This document shows positions 44,450-52,334 of a DNA stretch of 64,000 bases, piece after piece. The stretch is from Rheinheimera sp. EpRS3 (lineage in GTDB: Bacteria > Pseudomonadota > Gammaproteobacteria > Enterobacterales > Alteromonadaceae). How positions within the stretch are numbered: position 1 is the stretch's first letter; each line of letters starts with the position of its first letter. Both the position numbers and the translations under genes were made by a program. The DNA is taken from positions 310,001 to 374,000 of the forward strand of contig NZ_LNQS01000009.1 in the NCBI RefSeq assembly GCF_001513785.1. Reading direction: 5' to 3'. The notes under the pieces were generated by a model. That model was not told the origin of the DNA. It was given only the letters and a program-made list of their open reading frames with translations, and did no database searches.

Positions 44450-45559
44450 TTAGCGGGTTGGTAACCGCTGTCGCTCACCAGTTTGTGCTGCTCGTTCTAC
44501 TGCGGCGATCAGACGGCTGTTGTGAACCGCGTGGGCAAAACCGGGAGTATTAAAAGTGCCAGTTGCGATATCGCGCGCCAGGCTGGCGTATACTTCACTG
44601 ACATTGATGGGCGCTCCGGTCCAGAAATCTGCTGCTGTAGGGCCAACACTACCTGATGCAACAGGAGGCTCAGGTTGAACAAATTCAGTACTGGCAGATA
44701 GCACTAGGTCACCTACCTGTACCCCGGCAAGATGGTTTCCTGTCAGTTTTAACCAGCCGTCAGAACCGCGAACTTCCAGTATAAAATGCGCATCGTCTGC
44801 CGATACACCAGCCAGCACTTGTGCAGACACGGACGCACCCAAAGTAGTTTTAGCAACAAGATCGACGTGATCCGGTGTTTCACGGACAGAGGTTTCACCG
44901 GTGTCGACCAGTTGGATCTCTGGCCAAAGCAGCTCGGTTCGCGCATCCACCTCAGTGATATTGCCAAGTACTGCTTCGACAACGTTAAGCACATGAGCAG
45001 TGGTAATAGTCAGAAAGCTGGCGCCAGATGCGGCTTTATTAAAATAATCATAAACACTGGAGGATTGCGGGCCGTAGCCAAATGTTGTTGCTCTCACATT
45101 GGCCGACATCAGTCTGCCAATCTTGCCTGCGGCAATAATCTCAGCAGCACGTCTTACGGAAGGGTTCATTCGTCCTTGCAAGCCGATTGCAGTATGCAGT
45201 GCCCCCGCGGCAGCTGCCATCTCTTCAGTTTCGCCCAGAGTCGAACCGAGTGGAGCTTCGCAGTACACTGCTTTGTTGGCTTTCAATGCTGCAAGCACTA
45301 AGTTCAGGTGTGCTGGCACCTTAACGGCAATAGTAACAATATCAATACTGTCGTCTTGAATAAGTGCGTAAGGGTCTGCGTACCAGCGTTCAGCGCCAAA
45401 TGCCTCTGCCGCCGCTTTAGCGCTTTGTTCATGGCGGGTTGCCACTGCCGCCAGAACCAGGGAAGGGTTAGCCTGAATGGCAGGAATATGAGATGCACCC
45501 GCCCAGCTTGCCTGTGTATCAGCTCCGATAATTCCTACACGTAATTGCTTGGTAGACAT
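44450..45559 (-). CDS. Gfo/Idh/MocA family protein resembling Gal80
   Basis: A 369-residue protein with an N-terminal Rossmann domain (RVGIIGADTQASWAGASHI) and a C-terminal Gfo/Idh/MocA domain. Several segments resemble fungal Gal80: IGLQGRMNPSVRRAAEI, TITTAHVLNVVEAVL and TPDHVDLVAKT. The usual EKP motif, whose Lys is catalytic in true dehydrogenases, is EAP here (E101-A102-P103). It may bind NAD(P) without normal oxidoreductase chemistry, or use another residue. This does not prove a regulator role. An upstream 71-bp segment (45659-45729) is duplicated at 50070. Confidence 0.8.
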   Translation of the reverse strand: MSTKQLRVGIIGADTQASWAGASHIPAIQANPSLVLAAVATRHEQSAKAAAEAFGAERWYADPYALIQDDSIDIVTIAVKVPAHLNLVLAALKANKAVYCEAPLGSTLGETEEMAAAAGALHTAIGLQGRMNPSVRRAAEIIAAGKIGRLMSANVRATTFGYGPQSSSVYDYFNKAASGASFLTITTAHVLNVVEAVLGNITEVDARTELLWPEIQLVDTGETSVRETPDHVDLVAKTTLGASVSAQVLAGVSADDAHFILEVRGSDGWLKLTGNHLAGVQVGDLVLSASTEFVQPEPPVASGSVGPTAADFWTGAPINVSEVYASLARDIATGTFNTPGFAHAVHNSRLIAAVERAAQTGERQRLPTR

Positions 45560-45658
45560 TCTTATTCTCCAGAATAATGGTTAAGTAAAAGTGGGACCAT
45601 ATGCCTGCTGTGCATCTCAGAATGAGATACTGCATTGTCAGCCCTATGGCACAGGGCA

Positions 45659-45729
45659 GATAATGCAGATTAATTTGATTGAAAAGAAGACTACAATGCA
45701 GACATTAGTGGTAAGTGCAGGTTTACAAT
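45659..45729. repeat. Duplicated promoter segment, copy A
   Basis: This 71-bp stretch aligns without gaps to 50070-50140, with about 58 identical positions. The core AAAAGAAGACTACAAT and GGTTTACAAT are identical. It lies ~100 bp upstream of the Gal80-like gene start. Copy B is directly upstream of an intact LysR gene, and the 3' side of copy A runs into a LysR relic. Confidence 0.75.
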
Positions 45730-45735
45730 AGAGGC

Positions 45736-45770
45736 ATAAATTGTCGCTGCAGCCATTGCCGGTGTAGCCT
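45736..45770 (+). pseudogene. Possible 5' relic of a lost LysR gene
   Basis: Directly after copy A the frame reads SLQPLPV, then TAG where the LysR protein at 50147 has SLLPSLAW. The nonsense codon falls on the Trp codon (TGG to TAG). Similarity fades within ~30 bp. Start and reading frame are broken, so it is a relic at best; the match is short and could be overstated. Confidence 0.35.
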
Positions 45771-45835
45771 TGTTTTTGCCGGGAGGCTATAGCAGTACAT
45801 GGAGTGTTTGAGGTGCAATCGTGGGTTTAACTATG

Positions 45836-46753
45836 TTAACTAACACTTTTGCTGTTGGTCTGCATTTTTTCTACCAGATAATCGACAAATACCCGTATTC
45901 TTGCCGGAATATTTTTACCACCAATAAAAACCGCATGTATGGCTTCACGGTCTTGCGGATTATATTCTTCCAATAAAGTTACCAGTTGGCCGCTTGCCAG
46001 AGCCTGTTGTACATGGAAACTGCCAACCCTGGTAATACCGATACCTTGTAGTGCAAGCTCCACCAGGGTTTCGCCATTGTTTGCAATAACATTGCCGGTT
46101 ACGGCTAACATAAAATCCCGGCCATTTTCACGAAACGGCCAACCCGGCTCTAAGCGGCGGAAGCTAAAATCTAAGCAATTATGCTGGGCTAAATCGGCCG
46201 GTATTTGCGGTATGCCTGCGCTTGCCAGATATTCAGGTGACGCCACCACAACCCTGCCGGTTTCGCCAAGGCGCCGGGCATGCAGGCCGTTATCTGCCAG
46301 AGGACCAAAGCGGATAGCAACATCAACATGGCCTGCACTGACATCGCGGATTTGATCCGACACATCTATTTCAATAGTGATGTCAGGATAGCGCTGCAGA
46401 AATTCTTTTATCAACGGCACTATTGTCAGGCGGCTGTGTGCTGTTGCAGTACTGACCTTGATATTGCCACTTGGGCTGCCGCGGTTGGCGATAGCGGTTT
46501 CTGTATCGTCTAAATCTTTCAAAATTCGTCTGGCGGCAAGCGCATAAGACTCACCTTCGCTGGTTAAACGCAGGCTGCGGGTGCTGCGGACAATCAATCT
46601 GACACCCAGGCGCCTTTCAAGCCGGGTCATAATCCGGCTTACTGCGGAAGGGGTAAGCTCCAGCTCACGGGCAGCTGCACTTAAACTGCCGGTGCAGGCC
46701 ACGCATAAAAAGGTTTCCATTTCAGCAGTTTTATCGGTTTTTCCGTGGTTCAT
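45836..46753 (-). CDS. LysR family transcriptional regulator
   Basis: A 305-residue LysR regulator of the CrgA/DsdC-like group. HTH: ETFLCVACTGSLSAAAREL and ELTPSAVSRIMTRLERRLG, followed by an effector domain. ATG 46753 is preferred because GGAGG lies 7 bases upstream; a TTG at 46765 would put the ribosome site inside the gene. It is divergent from the MFS exporter at 46852 (99-bp spacer), so it probably controls that exporter. The effector is not known. Confidence 0.9.
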   Translation of the reverse strand: MNHGKTDKTAEMETFLCVACTGSLSAAARELELTPSAVSRIMTRLERRLGVRLIVRSTRSLRLTSEGESYALAARRILKDLDDTETAIANRGSPSGNIKVSTATAHSRLTIVPLIKEFLQRYPDITIEIDVSDQIRDVSAGHVDVAIRFGPLADNGLHARRLGETGRVVVASPEYLASAGIPQIPADLAQHNCLDFSFRRLEPGWPFRENGRDFMLAVTGNVIANNGETLVELALQGIGITRVGSFHVQQALASGQLVTLLEEYNPQDREAIHAVFIGGKNIPARIRVFVDYLVEKMQTNSKSVS

Positions 46754-46851
46754 TTGTGCCTCCAAGGCAAAGCTGAATATCTCCGGCGCTACTTTTTCAG
46801 CAGTTTGCCATCGGTTATATTCTCATGCATCACAAATTAACGAGAGTTTAT

Positions 46852-48027
46852 ATGAAAATCAATATTCCTTTGCTTGCTCTTGCCCTCGGCGCTTTTGGCA
46901 TTGGTGTGACGGAATTTTCCCCAATGGGAATGTTACCTGTTATTGCCAATGATTTAGCCGTTTCTATTCCTACCGCCGGCATGTTAATCAGCGCCTATGC
47001 TTTTGGTGTGCTGGTTGGCGCGCCCTTGATGACCTTAGTGTTTGCCAATATGGCCCGGCGGAACTTGCTGCTGTTGTCGATGGCAATTTTCACATTAGGT
47101 AATCTGGTATCGGCAATGGCCGACAGTTACAACGTGTTATTGTTGGGGCGTATTATTACCTCGTTTAATCACGGCGCTTTTTTTGGTGTGGGTGCTATTG
47201 TCGCCATGAGTATAGTCCCCCCAGAAAAAAGGGCTGGCGCGGTTGCTGCAATGTTTTCCGGGCTGACAATTGCAACAATAGGCGGCGTGCCGTTGGCGGC
47301 TTATATTGGTGAAGTGATTGGCTGGCGGCCAGCTTTTTTTGCCATGGCAGTGATTGGTGTAATTACTATGATTGCATTGCGAATGTCATTACCGCCTCTT
47401 GTTAATGAGCGCAAGGCCAATGTGCGGGATGAACTGCGGGTACTCACTAAAGGGCCGGTGTTGGTTGCGCTGTTATTAACCGTTGTCAGTTCAAGTGCCA
47501 TGTTCACCGTGTTTACGTATATAGTGCCAATTTTACAGGATGAAACTCAGGCTTCGACTTTTTTCGTCACTGCGATGCTGGTTTTATATGGTGTGGGGTT
47601 GTCGCTTGGTAATTATCTTGGCGGCCGTTTTGCCGATCGCTCGCTGGATTTAACCCTGGTGTTTTCTTTAATCGCAGTAGCCGTGTTATTGGTGGTTTTT
47701 GCTGTAACTTTGTCATCGAAGATGATTGTTGCGCCGTTAATCTTTTTATGGGGCATCGCCAGTTTTGCGCTGGTGCCGCCACTGCAGTCTTTAGTAGTAC
47801 AAGAGGCGAAAGAGGCGCCAAGTTTAGCCTCTGCCATGAATATAGGCGCGTTTAATCTTGGTAATGCCCTAGGTGCAATGCTTGGCGCTGCGATGATCAA
47901 TACCGGCTTTAGCTTAAGCTCAGTGCCTTTGGCTGGTGCAGGCACGGCTATTTTTGGACTCATTATGGTGTTGGTGTTCAGGCGTGGTCGCCTGCAGCAA
48001 CAACAAGTATCGGGCGCAAGTTGCTAA
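46852..48027 (+). CDS. MFS exporter (DHA1 family, AraJ/YdhP-like)
   Basis: A 391-residue major facilitator with 12 predicted transmembrane helices. Helix 1 carries the group motif GVTEFSPMGMLPVIAN. Loop 2-3 has LMTLVFANMARRNLLLLS, a variant of the family A-motif, and LGRIITSFNHGAFFGVG follows. The ATG at 46852 is preceded by ACGAGAG. It is divergent from a LysR gene that is its likely regulator. Relatives export purine ribonucleosides, arabinose or drugs; the substrate cannot be read here. Confidence 0.88.
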   Translation: MKINIPLLALALGAFGIGVTEFSPMGMLPVIANDLAVSIPTAGMLISAYAFGVLVGAPLMTLVFANMARRNLLLLSMAIFTLGNLVSAMADSYNVLLLGRIITSFNHGAFFGVGAIVAMSIVPPEKRAGAVAAMFSGLTIATIGGVPLAAYIGEVIGWRPAFFAMAVIGVITMIALRMSLPPLVNERKANVRDELRVLTKGPVLVALLLTVVSSSAMFTVFTYIVPILQDETQASTFFVTAMLVLYGVGLSLGNYLGGRFADRSLDLTLVFSLIAVAVLLVVFAVTLSSKMIVAPLIFLWGIASFALVPPLQSLVVQEAKEAPSLASAMNIGAFNLGNALGAMLGAAMINTGFSLSSVPLAGAGTAIFGLIMVLVFRRGRLQQQQVSGASC

Positions 48028-48065
48028 ATAACCTAGCCTGATTGTGTTACATCCACTATAAACAA

Positions 48066-48098
48066 TCGCCGCCTTTGGAAACGGGGCGGCTTAGTTTA
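48066..48098. terminator. Possible terminator between convergent MFS and aldo/keto reductase genes
   Basis: GCCGCC (48068-48073) pairs with GGCGGC (48085-48090) around an 11-base loop, followed by TTAGTTTAG, a weak T-rich tail. It lies between two convergent genes. Confidence 0.4.
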
Positions 48099-48138
48099 GC
48101 GGCTTCAGAGGCTGGCTTTATTGTGCAGGGAATTGTTT

Positions 48139-49146
48139 TTAGGCTTGCCGAACAGCAGAGCCATTAAGTAACCAGCCGGGGTATTCACCAGGTAGCTTGC
48201 TGACCGTATTTAATTTAAAGAGATCCACCTCGTCCAGCTTGATCAAAGTCGCCTGTATATTCTCGTTCAGTTGCCCAACGTTTTTTGCCCCAAGGATAAC
48301 TGTTGTAACAACCGGCTGATGCAGAAGCCAGGCAATGGCAATCTGGCCTGGGGTAGCGGCATATTTGTCTGCGATGGCTTGCAAAATCTTGAGTAATGGT
48401 TCGCCACGCTGGCGGTTGATGGGGGGAAAGTTAAGCTCCTTTAACCGGCCATCGCCTCCGTTTGAATACTTGCCTGTCAGGTAGCCTCCAGCCAGAGGGC
48501 TCCAAACCATCATCCCAACTTGCTCAGACTTCAGCATTGGCACGATTTCACGCTCCACATCACGGCCAACCAGAGTGTAGTAGGCCTGTAACGAAATAAT
48601 TGGCGCAAGCCCTCTGGCTTTGCTGATACCAAGTGCTTTCATCATTTGCCAGGCTGCCCAATTAGAAAACCCAATGTAGCGAACATCACCTGCGCGAACG
48701 AGCGTGTCCAAAGCTTCGAGTGTTTCTTCTATTGGTGTTGCAGGGTCAAAAGCATGGAGCTGATAGAGATCGATATAGTCCAGATTAAGGCGGCGTAAGC
48801 TGGCCCTGCATTCACTTAAAATATGACGGCGTGAGGTGCCTTGCATATTGGGGCCTTTGCCCATAGCCGCAGCGACTTTGGTGGCAATAACAACTTCATC
48901 CCGCGGCACACTGAGATTTTGCAGAGATTTACCAAGCATCGTCTCGCTGCGGCCATCAGCATAGACGTTTGCCGTATCAAAAAAGTTGATACCTGCATTA
49001 AGTGCCGTTTGGACAAGAGCGTCAGCTTCATTCTGACCAAGCTTTCCTACCTGGCCCCATATGCCATCGGTACCGCCGAACGTCATTGCACCAAAGCACA
49101 ACTCAGAGACGAATAGCCCACTATTACCCAATTTACGCATGCGCAT
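48139..49146 (-). CDS. Aldo/keto reductase
   Basis: A 335-residue NADPH-dependent aldo/keto reductase of the YajO/Tas-like group. The catalytic tetrad is intact: D57 and Y62 in FFDTANVYADG, K90 in VVIATKV and H131 in LYQLHAFD. The NADP-binding end has VTTVILGAKNVGQLNEN. AAGGAGATATACC precedes the first ATG, so the longer MRMRKLG start is used. It lies downstream of the broken metallo-hydrolase gene on the same strand, both divergent from a LysR gene at 50147 that may control them. Likely reduces a reactive aldehyde or ketone. Confidence 0.92.
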   Translation of the reverse strand: MRMRKLGNSGLFVSELCFGAMTFGGTDGIWGQVGKLGQNEADALVQTALNAGINFFDTANVYADGRSETMLGKSLQNLSVPRDEVVIATKVAAAMGKGPNMQGTSRRHILSECRASLRRLNLDYIDLYQLHAFDPATPIEETLEALDTLVRAGDVRYIGFSNWAAWQMMKALGISKARGLAPIISLQAYYTLVGRDVEREIVPMLKSEQVGMMVWSPLAGGYLTGKYSNGGDGRLKELNFPPINRQRGEPLLKILQAIADKYAATPGQIAIAWLLHQPVVTTVILGAKNVGQLNENIQATLIKLDEVDLFKLNTVSKLPGEYPGWLLNGSAVRQA

Positions 49147-49228
49147 GGTATATCTCCTTAACAGATTTGTATTAATGACGGTTGAGCCGGAACAGGGTTA
49201 GCTGCGTTCGGCTGCACAGGTTGTAATG

Positions 49229-50025
49229 CTATTGTTTGATATCACGGGCAATCACTTTGGTTGTTGTAGCGGTGTTGTTTAACTTGCGGACAAAAGCCTC
49301 CCGCGTGTGAATACTGTTGTACTGATAGATATAAGTGAACTGTGGCTTGATGGCGGAGACAGCTTGTATCGCATCATCTACGCCCATGGCATAGGGTGGG
49401 TATAAAGGCAAAAAGGCGATATTGATATGTTGTAGTTGCAGCATCTCTGGCGTGGCATCGGTAGAGCCGGCAATGTACATGCGCAGGCCATCAACTGTAA
49501 CTACGTAGCCGTTACCTCGGCCAAAAGGGTGCCAGCGGGCGGATTGCCCTTTAAGGCCATAGCTTCAACCTTGATTGTGCCAAATTCAGATGTTTCGCCA
49601 TATGCCAACGAGACGGCTTTAGTGGCCAGTTTGGCAGGAAGGCGCTGCATTACATAAGGTGGCACGACAATCCGTGTATCTGGCCCCGCAATTTGCTCCA
49701 GAGTTGCGACATCGAAATGCTCGTGATGCTCATGAGAGATCAGAATAAGGTCCGGTGAGGGATGCTCTGAATATTGGCGTTTGCCGCGGGTAGGGTCGGT
49801 GTAAATTACCCCGGCAGGCGTGTTGATCACCACACTCATTTGCATTACCTGGCTGACGATTACCTGGCCATTGTCCGAACGGAAGCTGTCAGTATGGTTC
49901 TGGCCGGTTTGAGCTGCCTCGCCGGAATAAGACTGGGCGCATAGCAGCAGAGCTAAGCCGCCTGATAACAGCAAAAATTGGAATATCTTCTGCAAACGGG
50001 TGACTGTTGGTGGTGTAAATATCAT
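49229..50025 (-). pseudogene. Metallo-beta-lactamase-fold hydrolase gene broken by a frameshift
   Basis: Two frames that together make a complete exported hydrolase are offset by one base. The first (from ATG 50025) has a signal peptide, the metal motif SHEHHEHFD and ends prematurely at 49501 in LLAEVTAT. The second, on the same strand, continues WHPFGRGNGYVVTVDGL and then MYIAGSTDAT to a natural stop at 49229. WHPFGRGNGYVV matches what the family has after the first part. A single-base indel between about 49515 and 49560 would restore the gene. It may be a real inactivation or a sequencing error. Confidence 0.75.
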
Positions 50026-50069
50026 GATAAACCGCCTTTGAAGGGGGAGATTAGATACCAATTAAGGCT

Positions 50070-50140
50070 GATGATACGGATTGAGTTATTTAAAAAGAAG
50101 ACTACAATAATGACATTAGTAGTAAGTACAGGTTTACAAT
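50070..50140. repeat. Duplicated promoter segment, copy B
   Basis: This copy aligns gap-free to 45659-45729 (about 58 of 71 identical). It lies in the divergent spacer between the metallo-hydrolase gene and the LysR gene at 50147, and contains the perfect palindrome TAATG-A-CATTA, which copy A has lost. It probably holds the LysR binding site and both promoters. Confidence 0.75.
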
Positions 50141-50146
50141 TAGCTT

Positions 50147-51067
50147 ATGAATCCATCTTTGCTGCCATCGCTGGCATGGTTTGCCCACATTGCCCGCCAT
50201 CGAAGTTTCACACGTGCTGCAGAAGAAATGGGCGTATCACGGGCTGCGTTGTCGCAAAATCTTAAGGCGTTAGAGCATCAACTGGGGGTAAAGCTACTTT
50301 ATCGTACCACCCGCGATATGTCGCTGACTGAGGCGGGGCAGAAGTTGTTTGACACTTTGCATCCCACTCTGGATACAATTGAGCAAGTTGTGCAAAACCT
50401 CGGGGATATAGCTGGAGAACCATCTGGTCTGATACGTATCAACACATCGAGGCTGGCCGCAAAAGCTTTGATAGAACCGCACCTTGCCGATTTCTGTAAG
50501 TGTTACCCGAAAATCAAACTTGAACTTACTATCGATGATGGCCTGTCAAACATTATTGCTGACGGTTACGACATTGGTATCCGGTTGGGGCAAAGTCTTG
50601 CTGAGCATGTCGTTGCGGTTCCTGTCAGCCCTGAGGTCTCTATGGTAGTTGTGGGCTCGGCAGCCTACTTCGAACAACACGGTATACCGAAAACTCCAGC
50701 AGAGCTAAATCAACACAATTGTATTAACTACCGATTTCCGGGCAGTGGCGCTATTCGTGAATGGGATTTTAATGAACCAGGCAAAAAAGGGCGGTATTTT
50801 ACCCAATCGGTATCAGGTAGCATTACCACTAACAACGCCCAAAGTATGACGCAAGCAACCCTTCAGGGGATAGGGCTAAGCCAGCACCTCGACATCGCCA
50901 TCCAAAAGTATTTGGTTGACGGCAGTCTTGTTAAAGTCTTATGTGACTGGACTTATCGACACGCCGGCTTCTACTTGTACACACCGTCACGGGAATATAT
51001 GCCATCTAAAATAAGGGCATTACTCGACTTTTTGATAGAAAAACGCGACGGGATATCTCTTGTTTAG
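50147..51067 (+). CDS. LysR family transcriptional regulator
   Basis: A 306-residue LysR regulator. HTH: SLAWFAHIARHRSFTRAAEEM and GVSRAALSQNLKALEHQLG, then a substrate-binding domain ending RALLDFLIEKRDG. It is divergent from the metallo-hydrolase and aldo/keto reductase genes across a spacer with a duplicated promoter element also found upstream of the Gal80-like gene, so it may control both loci. Its start lies 6 bp after copy B. The inducer is unknown; neighbours point to carbonyl or oxidative stress. Confidence 0.9.
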   Translation: MNPSLLPSLAWFAHIARHRSFTRAAEEMGVSRAALSQNLKALEHQLGVKLLYRTTRDMSLTEAGQKLFDTLHPTLDTIEQVVQNLGDIAGEPSGLIRINTSRLAAKALIEPHLADFCKCYPKIKLELTIDDGLSNIIADGYDIGIRLGQSLAEHVVAVPVSPEVSMVVVGSAAYFEQHGIPKTPAELNQHNCINYRFPGSGAIREWDFNEPGKKGRYFTQSVSGSITTNNAQSMTQATLQGIGLSQHLDIAIQKYLVDGSLVKVLCDWTYRHAGFYLYTPSREYMPSKIRALLDFLIEKRDGISLV

Positions 51068-51235
51068 TCCATTTTATGGAATGCAGTAGTCAGTGAAATA
51101 AGAACGCGCCCCTCAGCAAGCCAACCTGGTGCTTCAAAAAAACTGGTATTCAGTTACTTCCCATCGTCAGCCCGGATAATCATGCAATAACTCCAGACTT
51201 TTATGCTATCGCTATCGGTTCTTCCTGAGCCAAAT

Positions 51236-51255
51236 TATGTTTTGCACAAAACATA
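51236..51255. promoter_or_regulatory. Perfect 9+9 bp palindrome upstream of the SnoaL-Atu4866 gene
   Basis: TATGTTTTG-CA-CAAAACATA has perfect arms and lies 40 bp before the ATG at 51296. Its size and symmetry suit a dimeric repressor (TetR, MarR or similar). No such regulator gene is next to it. Confidence 0.55.
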
Positions 51256-51295
51256 TTGAGAAACAGCAGCAAAACTCAACAACAGGAGAACCGAT

Positions 51296-52057
51296 ATGAC
51301 AATGCCAAGACCCTTTATGACCACAGTGGCGCTGGTTTTAGCCTTGATAACCAGTGATTTTGCAATAGCTAAGCCTGACGCTGCTATAACCGAACGCAAT
51401 AAACAATTTATTGCACAAGCATTCCAGCATTGGGCTGAAGATGGTGGGACATTTTTTCAGGATGTGCTGTCACCCGACGTAATTTGGACTATCAAGGGAA
51501 CGGGCCCGGCAGCGGGTACTTACCGGGGCCGCGATGTATTTATTAAGCAGGCAGTAGCACCATTTGCAGCACGTCTTTCTTCGTTTGTTAAGCCAACAGT
51601 GAACGACATCTGGGCTGATGGTAATGATGTTGTTGTTTACTGGGATGGAGCTGGTGTTGCTGCTGACGGGGTGCCTTATAACAACAGTTTTGTCTGGATT
51701 TTCCGCATGCAGGATCTGCGCGCAACTGAAGTTATCGCCTTTCTTGATTTAACCCAATATGACGACGTTATTAATCGTATTCCGCTTGATAAACAAGGAG
51801 ACACACAAGTGAACAATCAACAGCACCCCTATGTGGGAATGTGGATAACCAGTGATGGACGCATCCGCCATCAGCTTCTTCCTAATGGCCGTTATGACGA
51901 AGCACGTGGCACCCGGGAGAGTGCTTATCAGGGACGCTATGAAGTTAAAGGCAACCAGATTGATTACTGGGATGACACCGGATTTACCGCTGATGGCGTG
52001 TTTGTCGACGAAAACACTTTACATCATGGCGGCATGATCTTTCGTCGCCGTCAATAG
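51296..52057 (+). CDS. Exported SnoaL-like/Atu4866 domain fusion protein
   Basis: A 253-residue protein with a signal peptide (to about residue 25, FAIAKP). A SnoaL/NTF2-like domain follows (about 35-155, with FFQDVLSPDVIWTIKG and VAFLDLTQYDDV-type strands). The C-terminal ~75 residues match the Atu4866 family: HPYVGMWITSDGRIRHQL, YDEARGTRESAYQGRYEV and FRRR at the end. SnoaL-like folds bind small hydrophobic ligands or act as isomerases; Atu4866 has no known function. AGGAGAACC precedes the ATG. A strong palindrome lies upstream. It is a single gene. Confidence 0.82.
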   Translation: MTMPRPFMTTVALVLALITSDFAIAKPDAAITERNKQFIAQAFQHWAEDGGTFFQDVLSPDVIWTIKGTGPAAGTYRGRDVFIKQAVAPFAARLSSFVKPTVNDIWADGNDVVVYWDGAGVAADGVPYNNSFVWIFRMQDLRATEVIAFLDLTQYDDVINRIPLDKQGDTQVNNQQHPYVGMWITSDGRIRHQLLPNGRYDEARGTRESAYQGRYEVKGNQIDYWDDTGFTADGVFVDENTLHHGGMIFRRRQ

Positions 52058-52073
52058 TAATAGTTTGCTTGCT

Positions 52074-52094
52074 GAAGTGTTAACAGAACACTTC
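52074..52094. terminator. Hairpin between the SnoaL-Atu4866 gene and the SnoaL relic
   Basis: GAAGTGTT (52074-52081) pairs perfectly with AACACTTC (52087-52094) around AACAG. No T tract follows, so termination would be weak in either direction. Confidence 0.4.
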
Positions 52095-52187
52095 GGCAGC
52101 GTGCATCAGGTCAGTATATTCCTTAACTTCGACGATCTTTCCATCGCGGATAATAAAAAGCATATGGTAATCATTTTCATAGACTTT
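52080..52187 (-). pseudogene. C-terminal relic of a SnoaL/ketosteroid-isomerase-like gene
   Basis: On the minus strand 35 open codons read KVYENDYHMLFIIRDGKIV and then EVKEYTDLMHAAEVFC before a stop at 52080-52082. This is the typical last part of SnoaL-like proteins (IRDGKI.E..EY.D..HA). An in-frame stop directly precedes it, so the N-terminal two thirds are missing. It lies tail-to-tail with the intact SnoaL-Atu4866 gene, and its stop falls inside a hairpin (GAAGTGTT/AACACTTC, 52074-52094). Confidence 0.6.
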
Positions 52188-52334
52188 TTAATCTTATTTT
52201 GTGGTGATCAATACAGAAATGTAATTAGTAAAAAAGTTAAAACTGATAAGGCTTTAATTGTGTGATTGTTGATAGCCCAGCCAGGCCCATCGATGGCGTT
52301 GGAATGGCTAAATCAGGAATTGTTGTTTAGGATT

